Assembly: GCA_905182985.1 (NCBI GenBank)
Contig: CAJJDN010000088.1
Coordinates: 1 to 64,000 of the forward strand
From: Paramecium sonneborni
Lineage: Eukaryota > Ciliophora > Oligohymenophorea > Peniculida > Parameciidae
Direction of reading: 5' to 3'
DNA: 64,000 nt
The notes below the pieces were generated by a model. It had not been told where the DNA came from. It made no database searches and was given only the letters and a program-made list of their open reading frames with translations. The position numbers and the translations under genes were made by a program. Shown here one piece after another: positions 46,721 to 59,009 of the stretch (within the stretch, counting starts at the first letter, position 1; each line of letters begins with the position of its first letter).

Positions 46721-47732
46721 ATGGAGATGTTCGTCAATAGACAATAAAATAAAGAAAATAATAATCCAGTCTTAGTCCCAACATAGTACGAAATTATGTA
46801 AAAGGAAGGAATATTTGCCAAAAACAATAGTTCTTTTTATACTCATCATCGATTTTACAATAGAAACCCTAGACACTCTATTAATTAATCATCATAGAAT
46901 CCTGTAATTGGTCGATCAAATAGTTCTTCATCTATTCATGAGGAAATTGAAAGAACCGTATAATAATTACAATCCTAACAAATTTATACCTAAACTTAAA
47001 TTAATTATAGATAACCTCTTAAGGAAAGATATCCAACTCAATATTCTTAACCTTCAAATACTTAAATTAATGAAGTTGTGGATATGCTCGAAAAAGATAA
47101 TTTACTTAAAATACATTAATTAAAACCATGCACACCTAGAAAGATATTTACACCTTCAATTAATTATAATTTACCTCCTTTGCTCTATGATAATAAAAGT
47201 CATGATAACGAAAATAGTGAAAAAGTCACTCCTCTTCTTAAAAGTAAGTCTTTATTTAAAAAAACATTCAATACTTCTTTTGAAAAAGTTAAAAAAATCA
47301 ATTCATCTTAGGAAAATAGATAAAAAAGAACAATTTCATAAATAGCTAACAATTCAATTCATTAATAAAGATAAAAGTCTTTAAATGATAGAATTAAATA
47401 GGTGGTATAGAATCCCAAACATTTATTAAAATTATGTCAAAAGGTTGAAGAAATCTAGAATTCTGCCAATTAAGAATAGTTAATGTAATTAATTCAATCA
47501 GATCAATTTAAAATAGATTTATAAATTCTTATAAACAATTCTAAAGGTTCTAATAGCTAAATGTAATTGGCACTCGAAAATTTTATGATAGAGCAAGTCA
47601 AGAAAGCCAGAGAATTATAAGAAGTAGAATATCTTTTAGAATGTATTAGTTGTTAACTATTAATTAGAAAAAAAATAGAATTTTAGTAAAATGCTCAATA
47701 ATTATATTCAGGAACTAAAAGATAAATTATGA
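46721..47732 (+). CDS. Unknown Ser/Gln-rich protein
   Basis: A 328-residue protein, ATG 46721 to TGA 47730-47732, with one intron at 47643-47667 (25 nt). Removing it moves the frame from a poor C-terminus into KKQNFSKMLNNYIQELKDKL. The N-terminal two thirds are Asn/Ser/Pro/Gln-rich and probably disordered (HHRFYNRNPRHSINQSSQNP); the C-terminal third is helical (LKLCQKVEEIQNSANQEQLM; LENFMIEQVKKARELQEVEY). No catalytic or membrane motif; family unknown. Confidence 0.82.
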
Positions 47733-48269
47733 ATTACTCAATATTTTTGCAATTTAAATTTACTAAATAAAAATTATTTATTAAATTTTAATTTACTCTT
47801 TTCATTTTCCCTAAAAAATTATTAGTTTTTTTACACTGATGCCATTATTAGCTATCTTAATTTATGATTAACGAATTTATTAACTCAATTAAATTTAGTA
47901 TAAATCAATATTTCAAACTTATTAAAGCTTGATAATTATATATTAAACTAATTTTTTGTAGCAAATTTCATTTTATATTTATCTAAAAGAAAATTTCTTC
48001 AAAAAATATCTATTTAAATACTTTTTCTTGTCATTTTAATTTAAAATCTAAAATGCTACTAAACAAGGATACTTTCATTTGTTACCATAAAAAGTTTCCT
48101 TTAAAGTATCAATAATTGATAATTTTAATTGAATTTGAGACTTAATGTAAATAGGTTTATTCATCTTTGATTTACAAACTTCTAAGTATTTATAAACTAT
48201 AAATTTGATTGTTTTAAAGAATATTTAGACAAAAATCATACAAATATTGAAATATAATACAAAAATATT
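47733..48269 (+). other. Intergenic DNA between converging genes
   Basis: About 0.5 kb of AT-rich sequence between converging 3' ends. No gene seen. Confidence 0.65.
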
Positions 48270-48566
48270 TCAGATCAAAGGGTGTTCTGAAAGAATTGAT
48301 AATCTCTTTTATCTTAATGGGGATTTCGTTAATAATAAGGATTATGCTTTAACTAACATTGGTGGTGTCGATTCTGATACATCTGTATCGGAATCAAGTG
48401 AACGATAAGAGAATATCAATTATTTTTTTGCTTGCTCAAATTTAAACTATTTTTATTATGGGTCAGTCAAGAATATTAATTTTAAATCTTGTAAATAATT
48501 GATTATATCTTTCTCTTGGGAAGTAACATCATTTAGGCAATCATCGAATTCAATTGTATCATTCAT
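48270..48566 (-). CDS. Small acidic unknown protein
   Basis: An uninterrupted 98-residue frame from ATG 48566 to TGA 48270-48272. It starts MNDTIEFDDCLNDVTSQEKD and has a central Ser/Asp run (SLDSDTDVSESTPP) that looks like a casein-kinase-type phosphorylation patch, followed by a basic tail (LRQKRLSILSEHPLI). No domain recognised. Near-palindromic DNA underlies the Ser/Asp run. Confidence 0.65.
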
Positions 48567-48982
48567 TTTAAATAAAATATTTTATTTATTTATTCTCCAT
48601 TTAATCCTTTACTATGATTTAAATAGTAAATCTGAATAAAATTGTTACTCTCATTATTACGCATTTTTGATTCTACGTTTTTTTTCATAAATTTTTATAT
48701 ACATCAAAAAACTAACTTAAAATTTATAAAAAATTACTTGAGGATTGAGAATGATTAATATCAACTAATATTACATAATACTAAACAAATTTAAAATTAT
48801 AAGAGATGTAAAATTAATCATTAAATAGCTTGTTTAATAAATTTTAATAAAGTTTTTGTATAATTCGATGCAGCAAAAAAGAAGCATTGATATAATAAAT
48901 GATATTCTTAATTAATATTTATTTAAGTTATTAATCAAATTTATTTATATCTTATTACAATAAAGAAGGAATAAGTTTATAA
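48567..48982 (+). other. Intergenic DNA, no gene seen
   Basis: AT-rich spacer of about 0.4 kb between the small acidic gene and the 3' end of the cyclase fusion gene, both on the minus strand. No coding frame supported. Confidence 0.65.
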
Positions 48983-51235
48983 TCATTTTTCAGTGAGTTC
49001 ACGATAGCCTTTCCAATTGTTTTTTAAGTAGGGCTCTTCTTTAATAACTCTTAATAGAGTATTGCTTGGACCATCTTTATAATTGGGTAAGAAATTCTAG
49101 AAATTAAAAAAATAGAATACTAAAGTTTCCTCGAATAAAGTTTTCGCTTAATCCCAATCACCAGATAAATAGCTGGAAAACCCTTATTCCCATTTATGAT
49201 AAAATTCCTAAATAAATAATAGGTATGCTTTACTTTGTTAAAGAGAGCTCTAGATTATTTAATGTGATTATCTTTAATCCATGTTTCTGATATAGCAACA
49301 TGATTCTTTAAAACAGCTTATTTGAGCTTATCTCTTTTCATTCTTCTTAAAACTTTTTACTTCTTTTTTTATTTAGATTATTCTGATTCTTAAAGAGGAA
49401 CTTATTTTTATTTTTCTTTCTTATTGAAATCTATAACAGTCTTTTTTTTATTAATTTTTCTTATTAAAGAATCAACATTTAAATCAACAGTATAAATATC
49501 CATAGGTTCAATACTACCTTTAACAGTTACTCTATCAATATGTCTAAGATTCTTTTAGGTTATTGTAGTGGCTACATTTCTTAATTATCCTGAGATGAGT
49601 ATCATAGATCCAAATTGTTTTGTGGCTGCTTCTAATCTTGATGCCATATTAACATTTGGACTTAAATAAGATGCATCTATTTTATATTCTGAACCAATAG
49701 CTCCTTCAATAGCCCATCCAACATGTAAACCAAATCCCATTTTAACACAATAATTTGGTATTCTATTATTCAATCCTTCATGTTATTTATATTTTTATAA
49801 TTTTTATGATAGTGTAACATTTGTAATAATAGATACAAATGATAAAATTGACATATCAGCTATTTATGCAATATGTTCATAAGATTTTAAACTTAGATTA
49901 CCATTTTTATCCTAATAATAATCACTTTCACCGAATTTCCAAACCAATAAAAATGCATCTCCTATATTTTTATTTGCACTTCCTGAAAATTAATCTACAA
50001 CACCATGAACAATTTCAGCAATTTCATTTACAAATACCATTACATCTTATTATAAAACTTCTGTTGCATCTGTAAAATTTCGAATGTCACAAAATCCAAA
50101 TATTGCCATAACTTTTTTACCTGGTAACATAGGATTTATAGATGCATTAGCACCCATATTTTAAGCTATTATTTATGATCCAGCTTCTCCAAATCCTAAA
50201 GCTAATAAACTTCCAATCTTAACAATCAATTTCTACAGTATAACTGTTTCTAATTTATCATCTTCCTTATCTTCTAATTCTTTCATTTCACCATTCTCCA
50301 TCATTTATATAAATGCTTTATTTTCCTCTTCTTAAGCTGCTACTAAAGGATTTTCTGCTATCTTTTTTACTGTCTCTAACATTTTCTCCACAGGGGTTAA
50401 AATTAAATCTTAAACATCTCTACTAAACATTACTGCTGCCACTGAAAGTACTATTGATACAAAAATTGTTCTTATTATTGATAAAATTGCATTTAATTCA
50501 TCATCTGCTGTTGTTAAACAAATTGATATTGCATCATTTCCTTCAGAATCCGTTGTAGTATAATATTACAAAGACGTTGTTCTCTAATTTTCATATTAAT
50601 AAGGATCTTCTTTTGGATAGTATATTGTAGTATTAATTTCAAAGAACACCAAGTTCGTTCTTAAAGGTTCATGAAATGTGATAAAATCTTTAATAAGATA
50701 ATCATAAATTTCAGGATCCTTAGCCCAATATTGTATTGCTTATAATCCTGTAGTAAAGCTGACATTTTAATCAATATATGTGCTTAAATTTAATATAGGA
50801 ACACTAAACAAAATGAGCATGACAATAGTAATTACTCTTTTATTTGTTAATTCAGTTAGTTCTTTACCAATATTTGTTTCTTTAATTTCTCCTTCATCTA
50901 TTTAACGATTTTGTGATAATTTATTTGGAGATTGTATAATAATAGACTTTCTTTTTTAAATAGTTGTAAGTGATTAAATTTATCCAGACATAATAATTTT
51001 TCTAGTTTGTCTTCTTTAGAATCTTTAATCATTTTCTTAATTAATTTAATTATTATTTGATTATCCATTATACATAATTATAGAGGTTCGTTGTTAAAAC
51101 TTTTTAGCTACCTATTATTATTAAATAATATTGATTCCTGATTGTTTAACATTTCTTTCAGATGAATCTACTGATTTTTAAGATGAAATTGCATCATTAA
51201 GTTATTCTTATCTTTAAGGTTCTTCAATCTAATTG

Positions 51236-51317
<82 letters not shown>

Positions 51318-52128
51318 CCATTAAGTTCTCTTCTTTCATTTCTTCTGCCAATAATTTTTCTGCTTCCTTCTCTAAAGATTATTTGGCATGTTTATATAAT
51401 TTTGATAATCTTACTAATCTTACAACTCTTACAATTCTTCCAGCTCTAGTACCGACTCTAGATGCTCTTCCAGCTCTAAATAAAAATAATATTTAATAAA
51501 ACCTTGCTAATGATACTGCACTTAATGCAGCTCCTCCACTAGTTCCAAAAATTGCATTACTCACCCAACCAATATCTAATAACATTGATACTGTGGATAA
51601 TAAATCAAGCCAAAAAAAAAAACCAACAAAGTATCCATCCTTATTTATATATATGTATATCATTATACTTTACAAAAAGATGCTATTACAATCTCTATAA
51701 AAAAGAGACTCATACAAATTGCTGTTATTACCCAAAATACTTCGTCTCCATCCTCTTTAATATTAAAAATACCTTATTTGTAGCTAATACTCGCACATCA
51801 TCTCCAAATAATGCGTATACAGTTACAAATGTCATAAATATCATGTAATTAAGACTTTCTAAAAATATTTCTACTTTATGCTTAAAAATAATATCAATTA
51901 TTACCCGAAATCCTTGATTCAATTCAAAATTTGTCCTAGTGCTTTTTACACCTAAATTTACAGATTTTCTATGTGTTACTGTTCTTGTTGCTTATTCTAC
52001 TTCAGCTTGGCTATTTCTCTTAATTGGTGAAGATGGATCCACTCTTGATTATGACTATATCTATCAATTACTTTTACTCTTTGTTAAGCGCTTCTTCCCT
52101 ATTCTTCCTCCTCATTATTTTAATCCAT
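48983..52128 (-). CDS. Voltage-sensor/class III nucleotidyl cyclase fusion
   Basis: About 1015 residues. The N-terminus has four membrane segments with a clear S4 helix, RAGRASRVGTRAGRIVRVVR, Arg at every third or fourth position, as in voltage sensors. A poly-Asn tract (near residues 246-275) follows, then two more membrane segments (VITIVMLILFSVPILNL; TIFVSIVLSVAAVMF) around an extracytosolic loop, and a signalling-helix-like coil. The single cyclase domain (about 650-830) has FGFCDIRNFTDATEVLQQDV with the first metal Asp, NKNIGDAFLLVW with the second, and EGAIGSEYKIDASYLSPNVN followed by MASRLEAATKQFG. It should make cAMP or cGMP in response to membrane potential. Introns include one of 26 nt at 49208-49233 and three in the channel part (23, 20 and 29 nt); one ends GAG. 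No pore motif was seen. Confidence 0.92.
51233..51317. repeat. ATT/AAT trinucleotide microsatellite
   Basis: A nearly pure (ATT)n array, about 25 perfect units plus GTT-type interruptions at its left end, within the cyclase fusion gene. On the coding (minus) strand it encodes an Asn run of about 28 between the voltage-sensor part and the next membrane segments. Read on the plus strand it produces a false poly-Leu ORF. Confidence 0.95.
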
Positions 52129-52400
52129 TTTATATATAATTTTATATTTATTAAAGTACATTATAATTTTCCTTAATAACTATTAAAACGATTATTCATT
52201 TTTTTTTTCAAACATATTGAGATTCATGTTATTTCTCTTATTGAATATTTTATTTAATGATTAAGCTAAAATGTTGTATGTTCTAAACAAAAAAAATGTT
52301 TTTATTTAATTAAATTTAATTCATTTCATTTTTAATGTTTCTTAAACATTTTTTATTTGTTGTAGTATATAAAAAGATATTTTACTTTTTCAAAATATTA

Positions 52401-53747
52401 ATGTTATAAATTATAATCTTCATTCTCCTTCTAAGCCTTGCCTTAAACTATATTACATATGATTCTGGACTATTTTAGGATTTTGATTGGTTTGGTTCAT
52501 CAGGTTTTGCCTGTATGAATTCATTTACAAAAACTTCTACGATTACTTTCTCTGGGCAATTTGAGAATACCCCTTAAGTTATTACAACTTTAGAATTTAT
52601 AGATTTAACAACAGCTTCAACGTAACTTGAATTTTAAATTACTTCAATAACTAAACAAAGTAATAATGATAATTATAAATAGCATTTTCGGTAATGGCCT
52701 ATTGTGGATTTAATAGAGTTACAACAATATAAATAAGATGGTTTGCAATAGATGATTAAAGAATAGAAGTTTTTAATAATTTTAATATGATTAATCCAGA
52801 CGATAAGACATTTTAAATAAAAAATAGAAATGCATAAAGTGGTTTTGTAGTAATGACAAGTATACATTATATAGGTCCAATTGATTTTCTATTATCAGTA
52901 TAAATATTTAATAATTATAAAGATGAGTTAAATAACAATGTAATAAGTGACTGTTAGTATAACAAAAGTAGCAGGAAAATTTACAAATCTTAAGTAAATT
53001 GGATATTAACTTATTGTTGCAGTTGATGAAGCATTTGTCAATCTAGGATTATAATCTGTTACAGGCGCTTTTAATAGTGGAATACTTCCTATTTAGCCTA
53101 ATAGATGGTTTGCTATTGCTATCTAAGGATTTAATTATTCTAATTCTAAAAATATTAGAGTTAAAGCTATATTTACTAATACACCAACTACAATATCATA
53201 TACTTGGGGAACATGTATTTATATTCATTTTAATATTTAAATAGGGTATGATATAGAAACTCCTAATACTCATTCTTAAATTTGGATTGCTTATTAATTT
53301 GTCAATTCTTATAAAGCTCTTGAATGTTTTACTATAAGAACTAGTAGAAAATACATTTAAGATTTAACTAATCTACCTAAATTTTCTTTAAAATTTGACA
53401 TTGTTAATTAAATTTATAATACAATTGGAAATTATAATTATATCCTAGATAAATCTATTACTCCTTTTATTATGAGTATTGAAATTAAATGTTAAGCTGA
53501 TATGAAGATTTAGGCAGAGTTTAATAAATGTAATGCTTGCAATACTTAAAAATTTCATGTTTTTAAATATAATTGTTTTAATTAGATGAATTATGTTGGG
53601 TTCTTCCCAAAATTTAAATAAGCATTTTAATAATATAATCATTTAAAAATTAATATGCAAGAAACATCCCTTGAAATTATTTAAGTACTTTACGATTAAA
53701 AAATTATAGAATAAACTATTGTAAAAATAGAATTATTCACTTAATGA
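52401..53747 (+). CDS. Secreted H-type-lectin-repeat protein
   Basis: A 422-residue secreted protein with signal peptide MLQIIIFILLLSLALNYITY. It contains repeated beta-sandwich units of the H-type lectin kind: ITFSGQFENTPQVITTLEFI, VTTIQIRWFAIDDQRIEVFN, SITKVAGKFTNLKQIGYQLI and NRWFAIAIQGFNYSN, alternating Phe/Pro-start strands with W.A/IA strands. Such domains bind sugars in other organisms. A cysteine-containing region follows (FNKCNACNTQKFHVFKYNCF). Introns: 52660-52682, 52898-52922 (ends AAG) and 53215-53244 (30 nt, stop-free). It diverges from the cyclase gene with 272 bp between starts. Parts are duplicated almost exactly at 40109-40561. Confidence 0.85.
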
Positions 53748-54478
53748 ACATTTAATTTTCAATGAATTATAATTTAATAAAATAAATGTAATTTTATGTT
53801 CATATTTTCATTTAAATAAAATTATTATCATTCATAAAAGTTATTTAATTTATAATTTTTACAAATTTTATATTATATGAATCCAATTTAATTTAGTTTT
53901 ACGAATATTTTTTCTTGTTTTTACTTAACAATTATGATAAATGTATAAAATCTACTAATTTGAAATTAAAAAGTTAAGATGAACTAAAAAAAATAAAATT
54001 GAGGATTTCTAATAGATTCAATAATTATCCCTAAAACTTGAGAGATAGTTTTGGTAGTATTAGTTAACGAGAATGTATGATTAATAAATTATCTAAATTA
54101 ATCACTCTGAAACTAAAGCTTATGAAAGAAAAACACATCTAGATTGACTGATTATAATATAAAGTTCAAATAAAATAATTGTATAATTTTTTTTAGGGAA
54201 TATGTTTGGGTAGTAAAGAATAAAATAGAATGAAATAAATAAATAATTTTAAGAAAGAAAGAAAAGAAATAGTAAAAAAATTGAAAAATGAAATATCATA
54301 AATATATTAACTTGTATAATATTTAAATTGTTGAAAAATTGTATTGAGAATAATGATTAATGCAATCGAGTAATAATTGAGAGAAAGAAAGAGAGATATG
54401 GCTTAATATTGACTAATAAAACAAAGTATATATATATAAAATTATTGTTAAGTTGCTTAATAAATAAATTAATCAGTT
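53748..54478 (+). other. Intergenic DNA, no gene seen
   Basis: AT-rich spacer of about 0.7 kb with purine-rich runs near its right end, upstream of the next gene. The first 14 bases belong to the block shared with 40460-40561. Confidence 0.65.
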
Positions 54479-55815
54479 ATGTTTAATCCTTTAAACCGAG
54501 CGAGATCACCTTAATATAATGGATATCCTAATCAGACAAATCCATAATATGGTGGTAATTAATATCCTTTCACAGGACAATAATCCCCAATGAATTAACC
54601 TTTAGTAAATATAATAAAATAAAAGCCTAAAGACTTAGAGATCATTTCCTTATTAATAATATCCATAAAACACTCCTCCGAAAGGTTATCCGATGTAATA
54701 GTCATAGAGAAATAATGGTCCTTTTGTATAACCACCTCAATTTCCACCTAGCTAACCATCAGTTTAATCTATATAATAAGTACAATAAAATAAGAATAAT
54801 AAGCCTGCACCATAATCACAACCACCTTAGTAATAAGTGCCTTAACAAAATTATGCTTAAATTCCTTAGCGAGCATAAAAATAATTACCATAAACATAAA
54901 TGGAGTAATAAAAATAACCATCAGTTTAAACAACAACAATTTAACCATAAGGATAATATATACCAGCTTAAAGTTCTAGTTTAGGGTTATCAGGATTAAG
55001 ATAAACTTATACACCTCCTACATTTGTTCCACTATAACCAATCATGACTGTAACAATCATCAATTTAATTAGACTGTAATCTAAAGACCAATAGAATTTG
55101 TTGATTTAGAGAAATTTGAAGAACTTTGGGATAAAAGATTAAAAGAATTAGAAGATAAAATTAGATAATCTAAATAAGAACCAGAAATAGAATTAAGGGC
55201 TTCAAATGATGATAATGAAGATAAGGATGCTTTAATAAAACAGTTATAGGATGAACTTTATAAAATTAGATGTGATAATGATGATAAAAACGACAAAATT
55301 AAGAATTTAAAAATAGAATTATAAACCAATATAGAACTTGTTGAATATTTAAGATGTATTATATTACATTATTAAAGTGTAATTGGCTAATAGCAATCAT
55401 TAAATTGATGAAAGAGATGAACATATCTAAAATTTAGAAAAAGAACTTGAAGAATTACGTTAACATATAGAAACTTTAACAGAAGAGGTTACCACTAGCC
55501 AATCTGTTAAAACTTATGAAGAAGAAGCTAAAATTTGGAAATCTAAATTTAAAGAATTGAATGATACATACCATGCTTGTTAAGAAAAATTAACTTTAAC
55601 TGAAGCAGAATTAGCTCTTTTGAGAAGACCTCCAACTTAATAAAAAATTGTGACCACTACTAGTACAGTTGTAAAAAACAATGTTTAAACAAGTGGAACC
55701 AAATCAGTAATCTTTTATTTTCATTCATTAGGATTCTGATTATCTATCAAGTAGCCTTACTTAATAAGATGTTGAAAGAATTCAAAATTTATCAAAGAAT
55801 ATTCCATAGATATGA
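54479..55815 (+). CDS. Pro/Gln-rich protein with C-terminal coiled coil
   Basis: A 410-residue protein. Residues 1-190 are Pro/Gln/Asn-rich (PQYNGYPNQTNPQYGGNQYP; FVQPPQFPPSQPSVQ) and probably disordered. A defined segment then starts at RPIEFVDLEKFEELWDKRLK, followed by a long coiled coil (KDALIKQLQDELYKIR; IQNLEKELEELRQHIETLTE) and a Ser/Thr-rich end. Introns: 54605-54638 (34 nt), 23 nt near 55050, 22 nt near 55354 (ending AAG) and 25 nt just before the final exon. The last part is repeated beyond the N at 56812. The layout suggests a cytoskeletal or basal-body scaffold; no family recognised. Confidence 0.85.
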
Positions 55816-56811
55816 TCATTTGCAAAATATTATTATAAATAAGAACAAAATATATAACATTTTAACTAAGAATTATTGTTGTGTTATTTTATAGATAAAA
55901 TGATCTCTCCTCTCTCTATTCTTGATATCAATTTATTCATTCAAAACTAAATCCTATTAATATTTATAATTAAGAATAATATAACACATTAATTAGATAT
56001 AAATAATAACTAAATAAATTTTTAATATATAATAGCAAAAAATAATTTTATATTTAATTTCAATTCTAATATATATTTTCTTTAAATAATGTGAATAAAT
56101 TTCTTTAAATAATTCATATTTTATATCTAAAATTCATTAAAATCATATTTTTCACCATTTGCTACTTTAAATTAACCTTTTCCATATCTTTGCTCATTGA
56201 TTTATTTCCCATCATATAAAGATCGATCAGCCCATAAAATTGGCCTTTTCTAGTTCTCTTATTATTTACCCAGTCTATTTTACATGTACCACCATCAACC
56301 AATCTAATTTGACCCTTTCCATATTTTTAATTCAATTCTTCACCATCATATTAATGTCCATTAACCCAAATATAGTGACCCCCTTTCCAGTTCTCTTTCT
56401 TTATATCCAAACTCTATTATAAGAGTCCCTTTTTCATAGCCATTTTCCATATTTTTAACCATTTACATATGCTCCTTAACAAGATTCCTCCTTTTATACA
56501 AGCATTTTCTCAAATACGATATTTATTTTTATTAAAATTAAAATGGAGTTACGCAATTTAAACCTCATTTTATTTCTATTAGAACTTGGTATTTATCCTA
56601 ATTATCAAATTTTAATATCAAAAAATTTTCTAATGAACTACTTTTTAAACACATCAAGATTATCTTTTAGGTATTCATCAATTATTTATTTTTTAATTAC
56701 TCTCCATTTATTTAGTATATTTATATTATCCTCATATTTAAATAATTTACTGATCTTCTATTGTAGTAAAAAAAATATGCATTAATACAATTTTTTAAAA
56801 TTGATTGACTT
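55640..56811. repeat. Perfect direct repeat, copy 1 (left of N)
   Basis: A 1172-bp block identical to 56813-57984, separated from it by the single N at 56812. It contains the 3' end of the Pro/Gln-rich gene and most of a MORN pseudogene. A block that ends precisely at an N on both sides is what unmerged overlapping contig ends look like. Confidence 0.95.
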
Positions 56812-56812
56812 N

Positions 56813-57984
56813 ATAAAAAATTGTGACCACTACTAGTACAGTTGTAAAAAACAATGTTTAAACAAGTGGAACCAAATCAGTAATCTTTTATTTTCATTCA
56901 TTAGGATTCTGATTATCTATCAAGTAGCCTTACTTAATAAGATGTTGAAAGAATTCAAAATTTATCAAAGAATATTCCATAGATATGATCATTTGCAAAA
57001 TATTATTATAAATAAGAACAAAATATATAACATTTTAACTAAGAATTATTGTTGTGTTATTTTATAGATAAAATGATCTCTCCTCTCTCTATTCTTGATA
57101 TCAATTTATTCATTCAAAACTAAATCCTATTAATATTTATAATTAAGAATAATATAACACATTAATTAGATATAAATAATAACTAAATAAATTTTTAATA
57201 TATAATAGCAAAAAATAATTTTATATTTAATTTCAATTCTAATATATATTTTCTTTAAATAATGTGAATAAATTTCTTTAAATAATTCATATTTTATATC
57301 TAAAATTCATTAAAATCATATTTTTCACCATTTGCTACTTTAAATTAACCTTTTCCATATCTTTGCTCATTGATTTATTTCCCATCATATAAAGATCGAT
57401 CAGCCCATAAAATTGGCCTTTTCTAGTTCTCTTATTATTTACCCAGTCTATTTTACATGTACCACCATCAACCAATCTAATTTGACCCTTTCCATATTTT
57501 TAATTCAATTCTTCACCATCATATTAATGTCCATTAACCCAAATATAGTGACCCCCTTTCCAGTTCTCTTTCTTTATATCCAAACTCTATTATAAGAGTC
57601 CCTTTTTCATAGCCATTTTCCATATTTTTAACCATTTACATATGCTCCTTAACAAGATTCCTCCTTTTATACAAGCATTTTCTCAAATACGATATTTATT
57701 TTTATTAAAATTAAAATGGAGTTACGCAATTTAAACCTCATTTTATTTCTATTAGAACTTGGTATTTATCCTAATTATCAAATTTTAATATCAAAAAATT
57801 TTCTAATGAACTACTTTTTAAACACATCAAGATTATCTTTTAGGTATTCATCAATTATTTATTTTTTAATTACTCTCCATTTATTTAGTATATTTATATT
57901 ATCCTCATATTTAAATAATTTACTGATCTTCTATTGTAGTAAAAAAAATATGCATTAATACAATTTTTTAAAATTGATTGACTT
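56813..57984. repeat. Perfect direct repeat, copy 2 (right of N)
   Basis: Second copy of 55640-56811. Its left end is a 5'-truncated piece of the Pro/Gln-rich gene (about 56813-56988) with no start of its own. The right end continues into unique sequence that completes the 5' end of the MORN pseudogene. Confidence 0.95.
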
Positions 57985-58021
57985 TTTGGAAATTTTTTAT
58001 AAAAAGAGCAAGTGCTGTCAT
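57114..58021 (-). pseudogene. MORN-repeat gene, frame-disrupted
   Basis: The minus strand starts MTALALFIKNFQKVNQFQKI; a 31-nt intron leads to KISKLFKYEDNINILNKWRV. Further on, MORN-type repeats are plain: GAYVNGQKYGKW, HYIWVNGHQYDGEELNQKYG with KGQIRLVDGG, and SLYDGKQINEQRYGKGQF followed by KVANGEKYDF. They lie in at least three frames that short introns do not reconcile, so the gene looks decayed. MORN repeats bind lipids or scaffold cortex proteins. The first copy (about 55941-56811) has the same frame changes but lacks the 5' end at the N. Confidence 0.7.
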
Positions 58022-59009
58022 TAGAAAATAAAATAATTTAGATTTAATTCCACTTATATATGAAAATAGAAATAGAATGTTATCATTTTTATTATTATTT
58101 CAAGTTCATAAAATAATTTCATAATTTTTAGTAATGCATTTTGCAAATTTAATTACAAAAAATTATAACTATAGAACATAAAAATGAACCCACAAGAATG
58201 CTAAATATTTTAGGCAATGGGGCTTTAAAATAGATTGAATTTTACTATTATATATTTAATAGTGTTCCTAAAAGAATAGATTGAAAATCAAACCCTTTAT
58301 TTAAATAAATTTATGAGCCTTGTTTCTATGATAAAAATAGAAATATGATTTATATATGGAGAAAGAAAAATTAGTTAATTTTGACTAAAATGTCTCAAAA
58401 TGAGGTATATATATATTGCTGAAAATTTCAATCAAAAAAATAATTTTTCATTGTTTAGATTTATTGTGGATATTTATTCGATTTTATCCACCTATATTAT
58501 CAAAGTTACTCAAAATTATGTATTTAAACTTTTTTTTTACTGTCTTTAAATCATTTAGTAATTCTTCGTATTTATAATTATGTCGATACAAATCAGATTA
58601 TACAAATTTTAATATTATTTTTAGATTTCCTCCAAAAGGCCTACTATATTAATATAAAATTATTAACATAAGATTGCCATATATGAAATAGAAAATTTAT
58701 AGCTCAAAGAAAAAATTGCATATATTAAAATTTATTTACTTTTAATTTTTTATTTCTCTAAACAATTCTAATAAATCATTGATGTCAGAACAAAATTCAT
58801 AAAATGCAGGAACAGAAAGTATGATTTGATATTATTTAGTTGAACACCGATTACAACAAGAAATTATTACAAATACTAATGCATAATAATTTCCTCATTA
58901 ACCAAATTTTTCGTAAACCACTTCTTAATAAACAGAATTACCTTAAGGAAGCGAAACCGTAAAATAAAATAGATGTATTATCTTATTAATCATTACAGAA
59001 ATTTAAATA
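58022..59009 (+). other. Intergenic DNA, no gene seen
   Basis: About 1 kb of AT-rich spacer upstream of the divergent MORN pseudogene and the coiled-coil gene. No supported coding frame. Confidence 0.6.

Noticed and set aside
51233..51496. Plus-strand poly-Leu ORF
   Set aside because: It is the antisense of the Asn repeat and S4 region of the cyclase fusion.
56240..57958. Repeated plus-strand ORFs of 60 and 80 codons
   Set aside because: They are antisense to the MORN pseudogene and appear twice only because of the repeat around the N.
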